6,881 nt of DNA from CAZVEV01 sp964625865. GTDB lineage: Bacteria; Planctomycetota; Phycisphaerae; SM23-33. The DNA lies in the NCBI GenBank assembly GCA_964625865.1, contig CAZVEV010000314.1, positions 1 to 6,881 on the forward strand, in the 5' to 3' direction. Shown here one piece after another: positions 6,756 to 6,881 of this stretch. Each line of letters opens with the position of its first letter. Positions within the stretch are counted from its first letter, which is position 1. A program made the position numbers and the translations under genes. Under the pieces are notes generated by a model that was not told the DNA's origin, made no database searches, and worked only from the letters and a program-made list of their open reading frames with translations.

Positions 6756-6784
6756 GGCGACACGCATCGCACTGGTCGCCTTTT
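6756..6784 (+). terminator. Terminator-like hairpin with a short T tract, plus strand
   Basis: GGCGAC (6756-6761) and GTCGCC (6775-6780) make a 6-bp stem with a 13-nt loop, followed by TTTT at 6781-6784. It resembles a weak Rho-independent terminator for plus-strand transcripts, yet no plus-strand gene is annotated upstream of it. It could limit antisense transcription coming from the large minus-strand genes, or be chance. Confidence 0.2.
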
Positions 6785-6822
6785 CTGTCGTGGTCCAAAC
6801 AGGCAGGGGGCGTGAAGAGGGG

Positions 6823-6881
6823 TTACGTCTCAGCGACGTTCTGGAAGTGTAGGAACACGGGCGGGTTGAAAATGGGGTCTT
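6823..6881 (-). CDS. Possible 3' end of an upstream minus-strand gene (partial)
   Basis: One minus-strand frame is open from the window edge to a TAA at 6823-6825. Its 18 codons give DPIFNPPVFLHFQNVAET, which has ordinary protein-like composition. If real, this gene ends about 150 bp before the start of the upstream HzsA-related gene. The fragment is too short to identify, and other frames are also open over part of this stretch, so the call is tentative. Confidence 0.2.
   Translation of the reverse strand, partial: DPIFNPPVFLHFQNVAET

Noticed and set aside
1..6881. CRISPR array, tRNA, rRNA or insertion sequence
   Set aside because: No regularly spaced long repeats, no recognisable tRNA or rRNA sequence, and no transposase or terminal inverted repeats were seen on either strand.

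Overview
The window looks like chromosomal DNA of an uncultured planctomycete or a close relative in the PVC group. The evidence is GC-rich coding sequence and two long secreted proteins of the hydrazine-synthase-alpha-related (HzsA-related) type, which is expanded in Planctomycetota. No marker gene in the window fixes the taxon. Nothing here indicates an anammox organism, because no HzsB, HzsC or hydrazine dehydrogenase gene is visible.

Layout. Positions 1-190 hold no intact gene, only a short coding-like tail (87-185) with no start codon. At 192-410 (+) lies a small YgiT/MqsA-type zinc-finger protein, an antitoxin-like family. It converges on an unrecognised 112-residue protein at 441-779 (-), and a 31-bp inverted repeat (413-443) sits at the junction. 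The rest is dominated by two tandem minus-strand paralogues. The upstream copy is 6672-3784 (962 aa) and the downstream copy is 3750-844 (968 aa). They are 33 bp apart, and the unknown small gene follows 64 bp later, so the three may form one transcription unit running right to left. Positions 6679-6881 are the leader and upstream region. They contain a good Shine-Dalgarno, a GC-rich leader hairpin next to it, a weak -10-like box, a terminator-like hairpin that reads on the plus strand, and possibly the last codons of another minus-strand gene at the right edge.

How the genes may work together. Both large proteins have a Sec-type signal peptide, a predicted beta-rich N-terminal domain, a helical segment, a TolB/PD40-like propeller region matching the HzsA middle-domain type, and a C-terminal part with two CxxCH c-type heme sites. 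They are therefore predicted to be exported diheme cytochromes. Neither has Tyr at the position that, as I recall, ligates heme alpha-I in true hydrazine synthase, so hydrazine synthesis should not be assumed. Their tandem arrangement suggests duplication followed by divergence, perhaps as partners or as alternatives with different specificity. The real function is unknown.

Two very long plus-strand open frames (697-4032 and 4147-6654) are mirror frames of these genes and are not annotated.
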